A stretch of DNA of 64,000 nucleotides. Origin: Akkermansia muciniphila (GTDB lineage: Bacteria > Verrucomicrobiota > Verrucomicrobiia > Opitutales > Opitutaceae). Numbering within the stretch: position 1 is the stretch's first letter; the number at the start of each line of letters is the position of its first letter. The stretch covers positions 338,618 through 402,617 of the forward strand of contig CAMCZZ010000001.1 in NCBI GenBank assembly GCA_945888375.1, given 5' to 3'. The notes below the pieces were generated by a model, which saw only the letters and a list, made by a program, of their open reading frames with translations, had not been told where the DNA came from and made no database searches. The position numbers and the translations under genes were made by a program. This document shows positions 27,981 to 36,942 of this stretch, one piece after another.

Positions 27981-28826
27981 TCAGGCCGGGTTCGAGGCGG
28001 GGTTGGCGGCGGGGTGTTCGACGGGTTCGAGGTGCTCGGCGGCCTCGCTTGATTCGTCTTCGAGGGGGTATTGTTTACGGAAGTCGGCGAAGTCGATCAG
28101 CTCCATGCGGCCGTCGAAGTGTTCGACGATGGCGGTGAGGCTCTCGACCCAGTCGCCGCTGTTCAGGTAGTGCACGTCGCCCATCATGCGGTCGGCGGCG
28201 GTGTGGATGTGACCGCACATCACGCCGGTGCAATCGCGGCTCTTGGCGAGGTCGGAGATGTGTTCCTCGAAATGCGAAACGTGGCTGACGGCCTGCTTTA
28301 CGCGGGCCTTGACCGCCTTGGAAATGGAGTAGTATTCCTTACCGCGCCAGGCTCGGTAGTTGTTGTAGAGGCGATTGATGCGCATGAGCACTCGGTAGCC
28401 CCAGTCGCCGGCGTAGGCCAGGAAAACGAAGTTCTTGGTCACGGTATCAAACACGTCGCCGTGGAGCACGAGGTAGCGGCGGCCGTTGGCGCCCTCGTGG
28501 ATGTGGTCCTCGGCGATCTCGAGATTCTCGAAGGTGACGGGGATGAACTTGGAGAGGATATCGTCGTGGTTGCCGCGGAGATAGATCACCTGGGTGCCGC
28601 GCTTCTCCAGCTTCTTAAGGACGAGGCGGATGAAGCGGCTGTGGGTCTTGGGCCAGAAGGTGGCCTGCTTCAGGCGCCAGCCGTCGATGATGTCGCCGTT
28701 CAGGATGAGTTTCTCGCAGCGGGTGTATTTTAGGAAGTGATTAACTTCCACGGCTTTGCAATCGTGAGTCCCCAGGTGGACGTCGGAGATTATCACGGTG
28801 CGGACCTTGAGCGTGCGTTTATCCAT
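27981..28826 (-). CDS. UDP-2,3-diacylglucosamine diphosphatase-like metallophosphoesterase
   Basis: The 281-aa protein is a calcineurin-like phosphoesterase of the LpxH/LpxH2 type. Metal-binding motifs are SDVHLGTHD (residues about 14-22), NGDIIDGW, RGNHDDI, VLHGDVFD and GHIHTA. It likely cleaves UDP-2,3-diacylglucosamine to lipid X in lipid A synthesis at the inner membrane. Its neighbours (lipid kinase and glycosyltransferase) support a glycolipid role, but the gap to the next gene is 67 bp. The C-terminal 30 residues are Glu/Pro-rich and low complexity. Confidence 0.88.
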   Translation of the reverse strand: MDKRTLKVRTVIISDVHLGTHDCKAVEVNHFLKYTRCEKLILNGDIIDGWRLKQATFWPKTHSRFIRLVLKKLEKRGTQVIYLRGNHDDILSKFIPVTFENLEIAEDHIHEGANGRRYLVLHGDVFDTVTKNFVFLAYAGDWGYRVLMRINRLYNNYRAWRGKEYYSISKAVKARVKQAVSHVSHFEEHISDLAKSRDCTGVMCGHIHTAADRMMGDVHYLNSGDWVESLTAIVEHFDGRMELIDFADFRKQYPLEDESSEAAEHLEPVEHPAANPASNPA

Positions 28827-28893
28827 CTCGAATTGTTTTTAGGGTGGGTTAGGGGGAGGTGGCTAGGGTGGAAACGTAGGCGTCACGCAAATG

Positions 28894-29847
28894 TCACGCA
28901 ACTGCCACCGGGGTGGCGGCAAGGTTGGGGGACGGGGTGGTGGTGGTTTCCGGGGCGTGGCGCAGGGGGGCAGGGACGGCGATGCGGAGGCTGGCGGGCA
29001 GGACCTTAACTTCGATCTGGGCGCCGCAGGGGCGGACTTCGCCGTCGGTGTGGATGAAGCCGGGGGTATCGCGCTCGATGCTGAAGGCGGCGGCGCGCAG
29101 GCGGGTGACGCTGGGGGAGCCGTCGAGGCGTTTGGTAAACAGGCGCTCGGCGAGGGGGAGGACGTTGAAGGGGGTGAGTCGGCGGATGATGGTGAGATCG
29201 AGCAGGCCGTCATCGACGCGGGCGTGGGGGGCGATGAAGCAATCGTTACCGTATTGGTCGGAATTCGCGATTGCGACGATGAAGCCGGGGGAGCGGAGCA
29301 CCTGGTCGCCGCAGCGGATGCGGTAATCGGCGGGGTGGTAGCCGAAAAGGGTGCGCCAGGTGGTGCGCGCGTAGGCGGTGAAGCCGCGGGTGGTCAGCGC
29401 GTTAAAGCGGGCGCTGATCTCGGCGTCGAAGCCCAGGCCCATGGCGTTGAAGAAGGGGTGGTTATCGGCTACGCCGGTGTCGATGGTGCGGATGTGGCCG
29501 GCGAGGAGGGCGCGGAAGGCGCCTTTGCCGGGGCCGGGCAGGCCGAGGTGGCGGCCGAGGCCGTTGCCGGAGCCGCAGGGGATCAGGCCGAGGGCGGCGG
29601 GGGTGCCGACGAGAGCGGCGGCGACTTCGTTCATGGTGCCGTCGCCGCCGATCGCGACCACTAGATCGCAACCGTCATCGAGGGCGCGGCGGGCGAGCTC
29701 GGTGGCGTGGAGCGGGTGCTCGGTGGGGACGACGGTGGCGTCGAGCCGGTGTTCGGCGATGAACTCGCGGGCGCGCTGGAGGAGCCAGGGGTTGCGGGCG
29801 TTGTGCCCGGAGTGCGGGTTGAAGATGAAACGGGCGCGGGAGTGCAT
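28894..29847 (-). CDS. Diacylglycerol/lipid kinase family protein
   Basis: The 317-aa protein has the DAGK catalytic domain: ARFIFNPHSGHNARN, DLVVAIGGDGTMNEVAAAL (GGDGT), LGLIPCGSGNGLGRHLG and FFNAMGLGFDAEISARF, then a C-terminal beta domain ending with FIHTDGEVRPC. It phosphorylates a lipid such as diacylglycerol or a sphingoid base. The ATG at 29847 lies 8 bp after the preceding glycosyltransferase and gives the normal N-terminus. Together with the LpxH-like and GT4 genes it forms a minus-strand set for membrane glycolipid metabolism. Confidence 0.87.
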   Translation of the reverse strand: MHSRARFIFNPHSGHNARNPWLLQRAREFIAEHRLDATVVPTEHPLHATELARRALDDGCDLVVAIGGDGTMNEVAAALVGTPAALGLIPCGSGNGLGRHLGLPGPGKGAFRALLAGHIRTIDTGVADNHPFFNAMGLGFDAEISARFNALTTRGFTAYARTTWRTLFGYHPADYRIRCGDQVLRSPGFIVAIANSDQYGNDCFIAPHARVDDGLLDLTIIRRLTPFNVLPLAERLFTKRLDGSPSVTRLRAAAFSIERDTPGFIHTDGEVRPCGAQIEVKVLPASLRIAVPAPLRHAPETTTTPSPNLAATPVAVA

Positions 29848-29855
29848 CCGGACTT

Positions 29856-31046
29856 TCAGGAGGCGGCGGGCTGGGCGGGGGGCGGGGACGGAAGGTGTCG
29901 GGTCGGGCCGGAATTGGCGACTTCGCGAAGATCGCGGGCGAAACCATCGATCACGCGGCTCCAAGGGATGTTTTCGGCGGTGGCGCGCGCGATCAGGCCG
30001 AGGCTCTGGCGGAGGCGGGCATCGCGGGCGAGCTCGACCGAGCGGCCGATGAAGTCGGTCTCGTCGCCGAGGGCCACTACCAGGCCGTTTTCGCGGTGGC
30101 GGATATAGCGCGCGGCGGCGGCGTAATTATAGGCGCAGACGGCGAGGCCGGAGGCCATGCTCTCGGTCACGACATTGCCAAAGGTCTCCGTCAGGCTCGG
30201 GTAAAGGAAGGCGTCGGCCGAGGCGTAGTGGCGGGCGAGATCCTCGCGGCTGAGGAACCCGGTGAACACCGCCCAGGGGTGGCGGCGTTCGAGCTTTTTG
30301 CGCAGGGGGCCGTCGCTCACCAAGACGAAGCGGGCGCGGGGCTGGACCGAGCGGATGGCCTCCCAGGAGCGGAAGAGGAGCGCATAGTTCTTCTCGGCGG
30401 CGAGGCGGCTGACGTGGATGAAGACGGGGTCCTCGGGGCCGGCACCCCATGACTGGCGGAGGGAGAGGTCGCGGCGGGCCGGGGAAAACAGGTCGGTATC
30501 GACCCCTCGCGAGAGCAGGCGCATACCCTTAAAGCCATCGCGGGCAAGCTCTTGGTTAAGCTCGTCGGTGGGGGAGAGGGTGATGCGGGTGCGGTTGTGG
30601 AACCACCGTAGATAGGCGAGCGCGGGCCGGGTGAGGAAATCGAAGCCGTAGTGTTTCGAGTAGCTGTGGAAATTGGTGTGGAAAGAGGACGCCAGGGGGA
30701 TGCCGAGGGCATCGGCGGCGGACAGGGCGGACCAGCCGAGCGGGCCCTCGGTGGCGACGTGCACGACCTCGGGACGCTCGGCGCGCCAGGCCTGGAGCAG
30801 GCGGCCACGGGCGGGCAGGCCGGCGCGCAGCAGCGGATAGCCCGGGATAGGCACGCCGGGGTAGAGCACCTCGGTAAAAGGGCGCGGGCCGGCGGCGTGG
30901 GCGGCGTTTTCGGCCTCGCCCTGGCGGGGGCGGTGCACGGTGACGGCGAAGCCCCGGCTGGTCAGGCCGGCGGCGAGATGGCCGAGAGTCATGGCGACGC
31001 CGTTGATCTCGGGGGGGAAGGTTTCTGTGACTAAGGCTAGTTTCAC
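29856..31046 (-). CDS. Glycosyltransferase family 4 (digalactosyl/mannosyl-lipid type)
   Basis: The 396-aa protein begins MKLALVTETFPPEINGVAMT, the N-terminus of the alpha-mannosyltransferase and sulfolipid/DGD-type GT4 group. Further motifs are PLGWSALSAADALGIPLASSFHTNF, VSRLAAEKNYALL at the donor pocket and LTETFGNVVTESMASG (EX7E). It likely glycosylates a diacylglycerol or similar lipid. It is the first gene of the lipid kinase and LpxH-like set, transcribed divergently from miaA. Confidence 0.85.
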   Translation of the reverse strand: MKLALVTETFPPEINGVAMTLGHLAAGLTSRGFAVTVHRPRQGEAENAAHAAGPRPFTEVLYPGVPIPGYPLLRAGLPARGRLLQAWRAERPEVVHVATEGPLGWSALSAADALGIPLASSFHTNFHSYSKHYGFDFLTRPALAYLRWFHNRTRITLSPTDELNQELARDGFKGMRLLSRGVDTDLFSPARRDLSLRQSWGAGPEDPVFIHVSRLAAEKNYALLFRSWEAIRSVQPRARFVLVSDGPLRKKLERRHPWAVFTGFLSREDLARHYASADAFLYPSLTETFGNVVTESMASGLAVCAYNYAAAARYIRHRENGLVVALGDETDFIGRSVELARDARLRQSLGLIARATAENIPWSRVIDGFARDLREVANSGPTRHLPSPPPAQPAAS

Positions 31047-31130
31047 GCTTGCGACCGGGTGTCGTCATGCGTGCTTGGATACGCAACCGCAAAGCCTTTA
31101 CCCAGCGACCCTATCACCGCACCGTAACCT

Positions 31131-32063
31131 ATGTGTCATTCCCTTTACGTCCTCACTGGCCCGACTGCGGTCGGCAAGACTGCGCTGGCGCTCGAATGGG
31201 CGGAGGCGAACGGGGCGGAAATCGTCTCGTGCGATGCCAGTTTGTTCTACCGGGGCCTGGATATCGGCACGGCCAAACCGACGGTGGCGGAGCGGGCGCG
31301 GGTGCGGCACCACTTGATCGATGTCTGTGCGGTGGGGGAGCGGATGGATGTGGCGCGCTACGTCGAGGCGGCGCGGTCGGTCTGTGCCGACATCGCCAGC
31401 CGGGGGCGGCGGGTATTGGTCACGGGCGGGAGTGGATTTTATTTAAAGGCCTTTTTCGGGCCGGTGGCGGACGATATCGCGATCCCGGAGGCTTTGCGGG
31501 CGGAGGTGATGGAGGTGGAGCGGGGAGCGGGCCTGGCTGGCCTGGTGGGCCGGTTGCGGCAGCTCAATCCGGGCGTGGATGCGCTGGCGGGCGTCGATCT
31601 GGCCAATCCCCGGCGGGTGGCGCGGGCACTGGAGCGGTGTCTGGCCACGGGGCGGACGGCGGCCGCGTTGGCGGAGGAGTTTTACGCCCGGCCCGGCCCT
31701 TTTGCGGATTGGGAGGCGCGGGCGGTCGTCTTGACGCGGGCCGATGAGGAATTGCGGAGCCGCATCGCGGGGCGGGTGGAGGCCATGCTGGCGGCCGGTT
31801 TGGTGGACGAGGTGCGGCGGCTGCGAGGGGAGGGACTGGAGGGCAATCCCAGTGCGGCCAGTGCGATCGGTTACCGGGAGACGCTGGCGGTGCTGCGCGG
31901 CGAGCTCGCCGAGGCCCGGCTGGCGGAGGAAATCGCGGGCAACACCTGGCGCTTGGTGCGCAAGCAGAAGACCTGGTTTCGCACCCAGTTGCCGCCGGGC
32001 GGATTCCGCGTGCTCGAGGCGGCGGGGGCGCGGGCGGCGGATTTGTTTGCGGCTGGCGGCTAA
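31131..32063 (+). CDS. miaA: tRNA dimethylallyltransferase
   Basis: The 310-aa enzyme transfers dimethylallyl to N6 of A37 in tRNAs reading codons starting with U. Signatures are the P loop LTGPTAVGKTALAL, IVSCDASLFYRGLDIGTAKP, GGSGFYLKAFF, NPRRVARALE and SAIGYRETLAVL, and near the C-terminus KQKTWFRTQL. The substrate-sensing aspartate after GTAKPT is not clearly conserved (MDVARYVEAARS). It overlaps the convergent AsmA-like gene by four bases at the 3' end. Confidence 0.93.
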   Translation: MCHSLYVLTGPTAVGKTALALEWAEANGAEIVSCDASLFYRGLDIGTAKPTVAERARVRHHLIDVCAVGERMDVARYVEAARSVCADIASRGRRVLVTGGSGFYLKAFFGPVADDIAIPEALRAEVMEVERGAGLAGLVGRLRQLNPGVDALAGVDLANPRRVARALERCLATGRTAAALAEEFYARPGPFADWEARAVVLTRADEELRSRIAGRVEAMLAAGLVDEVRRLRGEGLEGNPSAASAIGYRETLAVLRGELAEARLAEEIAGNTWRLVRKQKTWFRTQLPPGGFRVLEAAGARAADLFAAGG

Positions 32064-34843
32064 CGCGACCCCGTTTGGGCCGGGCTGCCGATGATGCGAC
32101 GAAGGAGGCGGCCGGGGCCGTAGGCAAAGGTCCACTCCGGTTTTTCGAGGGTGCCGGAGAGCTGGACTTCGAGGGCGCTGGAAAGCGGGGTCAGCACCAG
32201 GCCGGCGGTGGAGGAGAGCAGTCCGGTGCTTTGCTCGAAGGGCCGGACGCGGGCATTGAAGGCGAGGCGGCCGGTATCGAGGGTGTAGTCGCCCCTGGCT
32301 TCGACCAAGGCGGAGGGGCCGGTGAGGCGCAGGGATTGGAAGGCGAGCCGGTTCCGGTCGAGCTGGAAGCCGGCCTGGGCGCCATTGAGGCGGACAGTGC
32401 CTAGGCCGATGCCGAGATCGGAGAGCAGTCCCGACAGCCCACCCAGTAGGCGGATGCGGGCCAGATCGGCGCCGCTCACCACGCCCTCGCCCTGCCCGGA
32501 CAGGCCGAGCGGGTCGGCGAGCGGCCCGGTGGCCTTCAAGCTGAGGGCGAGGCTGCCGCCGAGCGGGCGGGTTTTTTCAGGCTCGGGGCGGGCTTTGGTC
32601 GCGGGCGTGTCTGGGCTGGGCGGGGCGGGGCGGGTGGCTTGAAACTCGCGCCAGCGGACTAGAGTGAGGTCGAGATTCGCCGCGGCCAGGCGCATATCGA
32701 GGGCGAGCCAGCGTTGCTCTTCGGGGCCGGAAAGCACGGCGCGTCCCGTGGCGAGGCCGTCGGCAAAACCGGCGCGGATATCCTCCAAAAACAGCTCCTC
32801 GCCGTGTCGCTCGACCCGGAGCGAGAGGTGGTCGAGGGGGAAGCCCTGGTAGTGGAGCGGGGCGGCGGTCGCGACTTCGAGCACGTAGTCCTGACTTTGG
32901 TTTTTCTCCGGCCGGCCGGGGCCGAACAGTTCGCCGGCGAGGTGGAGGCTGGGCGGGGCGGTGAGGGTGAGCGGCTCGACCAGGGCTGGGCCCTCAACCG
33001 GGAAAAGGAGAGGGATCGACTCGATGGGCAGGTCGGACCGGATGTCGAAAGCCATGTGTGCCCAGGTGTCCAGGATGGGATTGTAAATGCGGGTGAAGGT
33101 GCCGCTGGCGGCCCGGTCCCGGGCGGTGGCACGGAAGCCGTGCACCTCCACCCGGTGCTCATGGGTGCGGATGCGGGTAGCCAGCGAGTCGATTGACAAG
33201 CCGCGCAGGCGCATCGGGCCGGAGTGGACGCCCACGAAAACATCGCTGCGATCGGGCTCGCCCCAAGTGCCCCGAATATCGATTTCCGCCTCCGGTGGAT
33301 GCGGGCCGAAAGTGAAGTTGCCCCACAAGTCGTCCCACCACTCGGTGAACCAGCCTTGGATCAACATCGGGCGCAGGCTGCCGGCGAGGAGGAAGCGGTA
33401 GTCCAGGGTGTCGACGTCCATCTCATAGGTGCCGCTGGCGCCGCAATCGGCCAGCATCAGGCGGGCGGGGTCGGCGACGATGCGGCGGGTGGCGGCATCG
33501 TAAACGATGTCGGCCGAGGCGCGGTCCCAATCGACGGCGTGGGCGGTGGCGCGGCCGGTGGTGAAGCGCAGGCGGGCGTGTTCAGGGTGGCCGCCGGGGG
33601 TGAGGGTGATGGTGGCGGCGAGGGCGATCGGATCGGAAATACTGAAGAGGCTGCGGGCCTTGGCGGGGAGGAAGGGGCGGGCGACGGCGAGCAGGGCGGG
33701 GGTGAGGGCGCCTTGCGCGGAGATTTCTCCGGCGCGGGCGGCGGGATCGCCCGTGAGGTCGAGCGACCAGGGGGCATCGGCAAGGCGGGTGGAGACCCAG
33801 GCTTCGAGGCGGGGCATCGCTGGGTCCCCGCGGTAGCGCACGGTGGCGACGAGCGGAATCGGTGGCACGGCGAGGCCGGTTTTTTGCAGGCGGTCGAGGG
33901 TGAGATCGGCGAGGTAGGTGGCGGGGGTGTCGGAGCGGAGGCGGAGGGAGAGTTGTTCCCCGGCTAGGGCGAGGGCGGCGGGGGTGGAGAAGCGTTTGGC
34001 CTGGAGTCGAATATCGGGGGTATCGGTCAAGGCTCCGTCCGGAGCCAGGGGCAGGTTAAAGGTGAGCTGCACTTCTTCCAGGCTGGTCCCGGCGAGGGCG
34101 GCGGGGATGGCGGGCTGGGCGGGTGCGAGCAGGTGGGGGATCTCCGCCGTGACGCTGAGACTGCCGGGGGCTAGGTCGATGTGCAGGCTGCGGATGGAAT
34201 CGAGCGGCAGGGCGGCGAGGGAACGGTAGATACCGGCGGCGCGGGCCAGGATGTCGCGCACGTTTCCGGCGACTGGAGGGCGGGGGGCCGTGGAGGGCGA
34301 GAGCGACGGCGGGGCCCCGGAGAAATTCGTGGGCACGCCGAGGATCCGGGCGCTGGATTGCGTGAGCAGCCAGGCCACTCCGCCGGCAGGGCGGGCGAAA
34401 CGGAATTCACCGCCGGTGAGCAGAGGCTCGGCAATGCCCGAGGGAGAAAGGGGAGCGGGCAGGCTGAGGCGGAGCCCGGAGATTTCCAGGCCGGTCGGGA
34501 CGACGCGGCCGCGGAGTAGCTCGCGGCGGCGCAGCTGAAGCGAGATCGTCTCGGTGCTGGCAAAGGCGTCGTTTTGGCCGGCCAGTCCTAGGCGGGCATC
34601 GCGGACGAGCACACGGCCGTGCGGATCGAGCCAGACTTCGCCGGCGGCCAGGTAAAGGCCCTCGCTGGCGAGACGCTGCGTGATCAGTTCCAGCGCGGGC
34701 CCGGGGACGCGCAGGCCGCCGTCCTGCAGGATGCGGACTTGGAAAACCAACGCGGCGGCGAGGATCAGCCACAAAGACCAAAGCAGCAGCCGGCCGCACA
34801 GGCGGCAGGCGCGGAAAAAAGGCCGGAGGGGCAGTGTGGCCAC
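32060..34843 (-). CDS. AsmA-like outer-membrane biogenesis protein
   Basis: The protein (927 aa if started at GTG 34843) has one N-terminal membrane helix (LCGRLLLWSLWLILAAALVFQV), then long beta-rich repeats typical of AsmA/TamB-like lipid-transfer proteins. The C-terminal AsmA2-like region reads GEGVVSGADLARIRLLGGLSGLLSDLGIGLGTVRLNG.. through ALEVQLSGTLEKPEW. It would bridge the periplasm and affect lipid or protein delivery to the outer membrane. The GTG at 34843 is inferred because it gives the helix and lies 28 bp after the DUF4340 gene. It is the last gene of the Gld-type ABC operon. Confidence 0.75.
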   Translation of the reverse strand: MATLPLRPFFRACRLCGRLLLWSLWLILAAALVFQVRILQDGGLRVPGPALELITQRLASEGLYLAAGEVWLDPHGRVLVRDARLGLAGQNDAFASTETISLQLRRRELLRGRVVPTGLEISGLRLSLPAPLSPSGIAEPLLTGGEFRFARPAGGVAWLLTQSSARILGVPTNFSGAPPSLSPSTAPRPPVAGNVRDILARAAGIYRSLAALPLDSIRSLHIDLAPGSLSVTAEIPHLLAPAQPAIPAALAGTSLEEVQLTFNLPLAPDGALTDTPDIRLQAKRFSTPAALALAGEQLSLRLRSDTPATYLADLTLDRLQKTGLAVPPIPLVATVRYRGDPAMPRLEAWVSTRLADAPWSLDLTGDPAARAGEISAQGALTPALLAVARPFLPAKARSLFSISDPIALAATITLTPGGHPEHARLRFTTGRATAHAVDWDRASADIVYDAATRRIVADPARLMLADCGASGTYEMDVDTLDYRFLLAGSLRPMLIQGWFTEWWDDLWGNFTFGPHPPEAEIDIRGTWGEPDRSDVFVGVHSGPMRLRGLSIDSLATRIRTHEHRVEVHGFRATARDRAASGTFTRIYNPILDTWAHMAFDIRSDLPIESIPLLFPVEGPALVEPLTLTAPPSLHLAGELFGPGRPEKNQSQDYVLEVATAAPLHYQGFPLDHLSLRVERHGEELFLEDIRAGFADGLATGRAVLSGPEEQRWLALDMRLAAANLDLTLVRWREFQATRPAPPSPDTPATKARPEPEKTRPLGGSLALSLKATGPLADPLGLSGQGEGVVSGADLARIRLLGGLSGLLSDLGIGLGTVRLNGAQAGFQLDRNRLAFQSLRLTGPSALVEARGDYTLDTGRLAFNARVRPFEQSTGLLSSTAGLVLTPLSSALEVQLSGTLEKPEWTFAYGPGRLLRRIIGSPAQTGSR

Positions 34844-34871
34844 GGGCGGGCGGGGCGGTGGAGCTGCGGGC

Positions 34872-36827
34872 TCAGGGAGCGGAGGCCGGTTGCAGCAGCG
34901 ACCAAAGGGCGTCGAGCAGGCTTTGCTCCAAAGAGAAGACAAGGCCCAGCCGTTCGCTCCCCGCGAGCTGGGTGCCGCCGCCGGCGCGAGCGGCGATGGA
35001 CAGCACCAGCGGCCCGTCGCCCGGGGGCGCGAGAGTGGCCTCCAGGCGGTAGGACCAGGGCTTTTCCACGCCGTCCACCGGGACGGTGGCCGGGAAACCC
35101 TCGCGCACGATGCGGCTGGCCCGCAAGTCACGCAGGCTGGCGAGCAGGGTGGCGATCGCGGCCGGGGGCGGGATGTCGGAAACGGTGTGGTCGAGCAAGG
35201 GCGGGGCGTCGGGGGAGGCGGTGGAGCGGATGACCAGCCGCGTGATGCGGGTCGCTTCGGGTAGGCGGGCGAGTTCCCGGTCGCGGTAGGAAAGCGGGGC
35301 GATGTCGAGCAGCAGAAGGGTCTCTGGCGGCACGGCGTAGATGAAGGGCTGCCCGGCCACGCGGGCGTAGAGGCCGGGGTCGGTGCCGCCGGGCTGGGCG
35401 AGTTCCAAGATGAGGGTGGCAGGGCCGTCGAGGGGGGGCGTGGCGGAGGATTCCGGGGCGGCGAGTTCGAGGGTGACGGTGCGTTCGGGGCGGTTGAAGC
35501 CGAGGTTCTCCAGTTCGACGCGGGAGGGGGCGTCGGAGACGAAGGGAGAAGCCTTCGGACGGGGGGCGGCGGCCTCGATGAGTTGGAGGTTGCCTAACAG
35601 TTTGGCGACGAGGGCGGGGTCGGCGCGGGTGGAGTTGGCCAGGGCGGCGGAGGCCAGGCGCCAGGCGGCGGCCCCCCCGGAATTGGAATCGAGCTTCTGG
35701 ATCTGCAGGGGGCCGGCGGCGGCGCCTTCGGGGCCGGCGATTTCCACCGCGGTGACCCGGGCGGGGTCGAAGGCGAGCACGCGGCGGTCGCGCAGGTCGG
35801 TCTGGGCCTGGTCGAGGGTGGCGAGGACGGCGGCCGGCACCGTCACGGTGAACGGGGTGGGGCGGTCGTCGAGGCGCGCGTGGAGCTCGATCGTCTCGGC
35901 GCCGGGTGCGGCCGGGGCGGCGGGCAGGCCGAGCAGGAGGGTCTCGCGGCGGGAGTTGCCTTCGAGGGTCAGGCGCAGGCGAGGCACGGCTAGCCCGGTG
36001 GCTTCGGGCGAGGCGGCGGCCTCGCCGGGAAGAAAGCGAGCGACGCGGAGGGCGTTGAGGTCGTTGATCAGGAGTTCGACCGGAGTCTTGGCGGCGCGGG
36101 TGGTGATGGGGGCCTCGAAGGCCCAGCGGGTCTGGTCGCGGCGGAGGCGGGTGCGCGTCGAGGCGGCGCCAGATTGCAGGGTGAGGGCGCGGGCTTCGAA
36201 AACGGGGATGGTGAAGAGCCGGTCGGAGCGAAGTTCGGCGAGGAGGGAGGCGGGATCGGTCCCGAAGGCGGCGCCGAACGACTGGGGCACCACATGCACG
36301 CGCGCGCCGTCGGGGGACAGCACGTAGAGGCGGTTGCCGACGGCGGTGGCGGCGCCAAGGCGCAGGGTGAAGGCGGGTCCGGCGGGGGTGGTGGAGCCGG
36401 CGGGGGGAGGCGCGGGGGTGGCCAGTATTTCCAGGCGCGGTTGATCGAGGCCGTAGTCGGCGAGGGACTGGCCGTTCCGGGCGAGGTCGGCGACGGAGAA
36501 GCTGGTCTCGTGCTCAAGGAACTGGAGCTCGTTTAGGATGCGGCGGACGGCAAAGTCATTGGCCGGCCAGTCGAGCGGGGCGGCGAGGAACCAGGTTTCG
36601 CCCCGGAGTTCGAGGCGGAGGGTGGTGGGGGCGGAGCCGGGGGGGGCGTCGGGGGCGGGGCGGGTGGTGATGGTCAGGGCGGAGAGGTTGGCGGCCTCGG
36701 GGCCGAGCACGCGACGGCGGTTTTCCTCGATGCGGGTGGTGGCGGACCACGGCTGTTCCGACAGCAGTAGGTAGCCGAACAGGGCGAGGTTTAGCGCGAG
36801 GAGGAGAAAGGTGACTTTGGAGCGCAC
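34872..36827 (-). CDS. DUF4340 domain protein
   Basis: The 651-aa protein starts with a membrane helix (KVTFLLLALNLALFGYLLLS), then soluble DUF4340-type repeats: LELRGETWFLAAPLDWPAND, RILNELQFLEHETSF, YGLDQPRLEI, then a second similar segment (LRDRRVLAFDPARVTAVEIAG). DUF4340 proteins usually sit beside GldG-like transporter subunits, as here. The start is GTG at 36827, just before the helix, 115 bp downstream of the GldG-like gene. The gap between the two carries the 14-bp tandem repeat. Biochemical role is unknown; inner-membrane anchored, periplasmic. Confidence 0.8.
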   Translation of the reverse strand: MRSKVTFLLLALNLALFGYLLLSEQPWSATTRIEENRRRVLGPEAANLSALTITTRPAPDAPPGSAPTTLRLELRGETWFLAAPLDWPANDFAVRRILNELQFLEHETSFSVADLARNGQSLADYGLDQPRLEILATPAPPPAGSTTPAGPAFTLRLGAATAVGNRLYVLSPDGARVHVVPQSFGAAFGTDPASLLAELRSDRLFTIPVFEARALTLQSGAASTRTRLRRDQTRWAFEAPITTRAAKTPVELLINDLNALRVARFLPGEAAASPEATGLAVPRLRLTLEGNSRRETLLLGLPAAPAAPGAETIELHARLDDRPTPFTVTVPAAVLATLDQAQTDLRDRRVLAFDPARVTAVEIAGPEGAAAGPLQIQKLDSNSGGAAAWRLASAALANSTRADPALVAKLLGNLQLIEAAAPRPKASPFVSDAPSRVELENLGFNRPERTVTLELAAPESSATPPLDGPATLILELAQPGGTDPGLYARVAGQPFIYAVPPETLLLLDIAPLSYRDRELARLPEATRITRLVIRSTASPDAPPLLDHTVSDIPPPAAIATLLASLRDLRASRIVREGFPATVPVDGVEKPWSYRLEATLAPPGDGPLVLSIAARAGGGTQLAGSERLGLVFSLEQSLLDALWSLLQPASAP

Positions 36828-36836
36828 GGTTTTCGA

Positions 36837-36872
36837 GAGAGTAGCGGGTAGAGAGTAGCGGGTAGAGAGTAG
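36837..36872. repeat. Short tandem repeat in operon spacer
   Basis: GAGAGTAGCGGGTA is present at 36837-36850 and 36851-36864, with a third partial GAGAGTAG to 36872. A related inverted-looking stretch (CTACCCACTACCCGATACTC) lies at about 36911-36930. The array fills part of the gap between the DUF4340 and GldG-like genes. Confidence 0.75.
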
Positions 36873-36942
36873 AGGAGGAAGTGGGCGGGAGGTGGATTCG
36901 ATATGTTCGCTACCCACTACCCGATACTCGCTGCTTCATACA

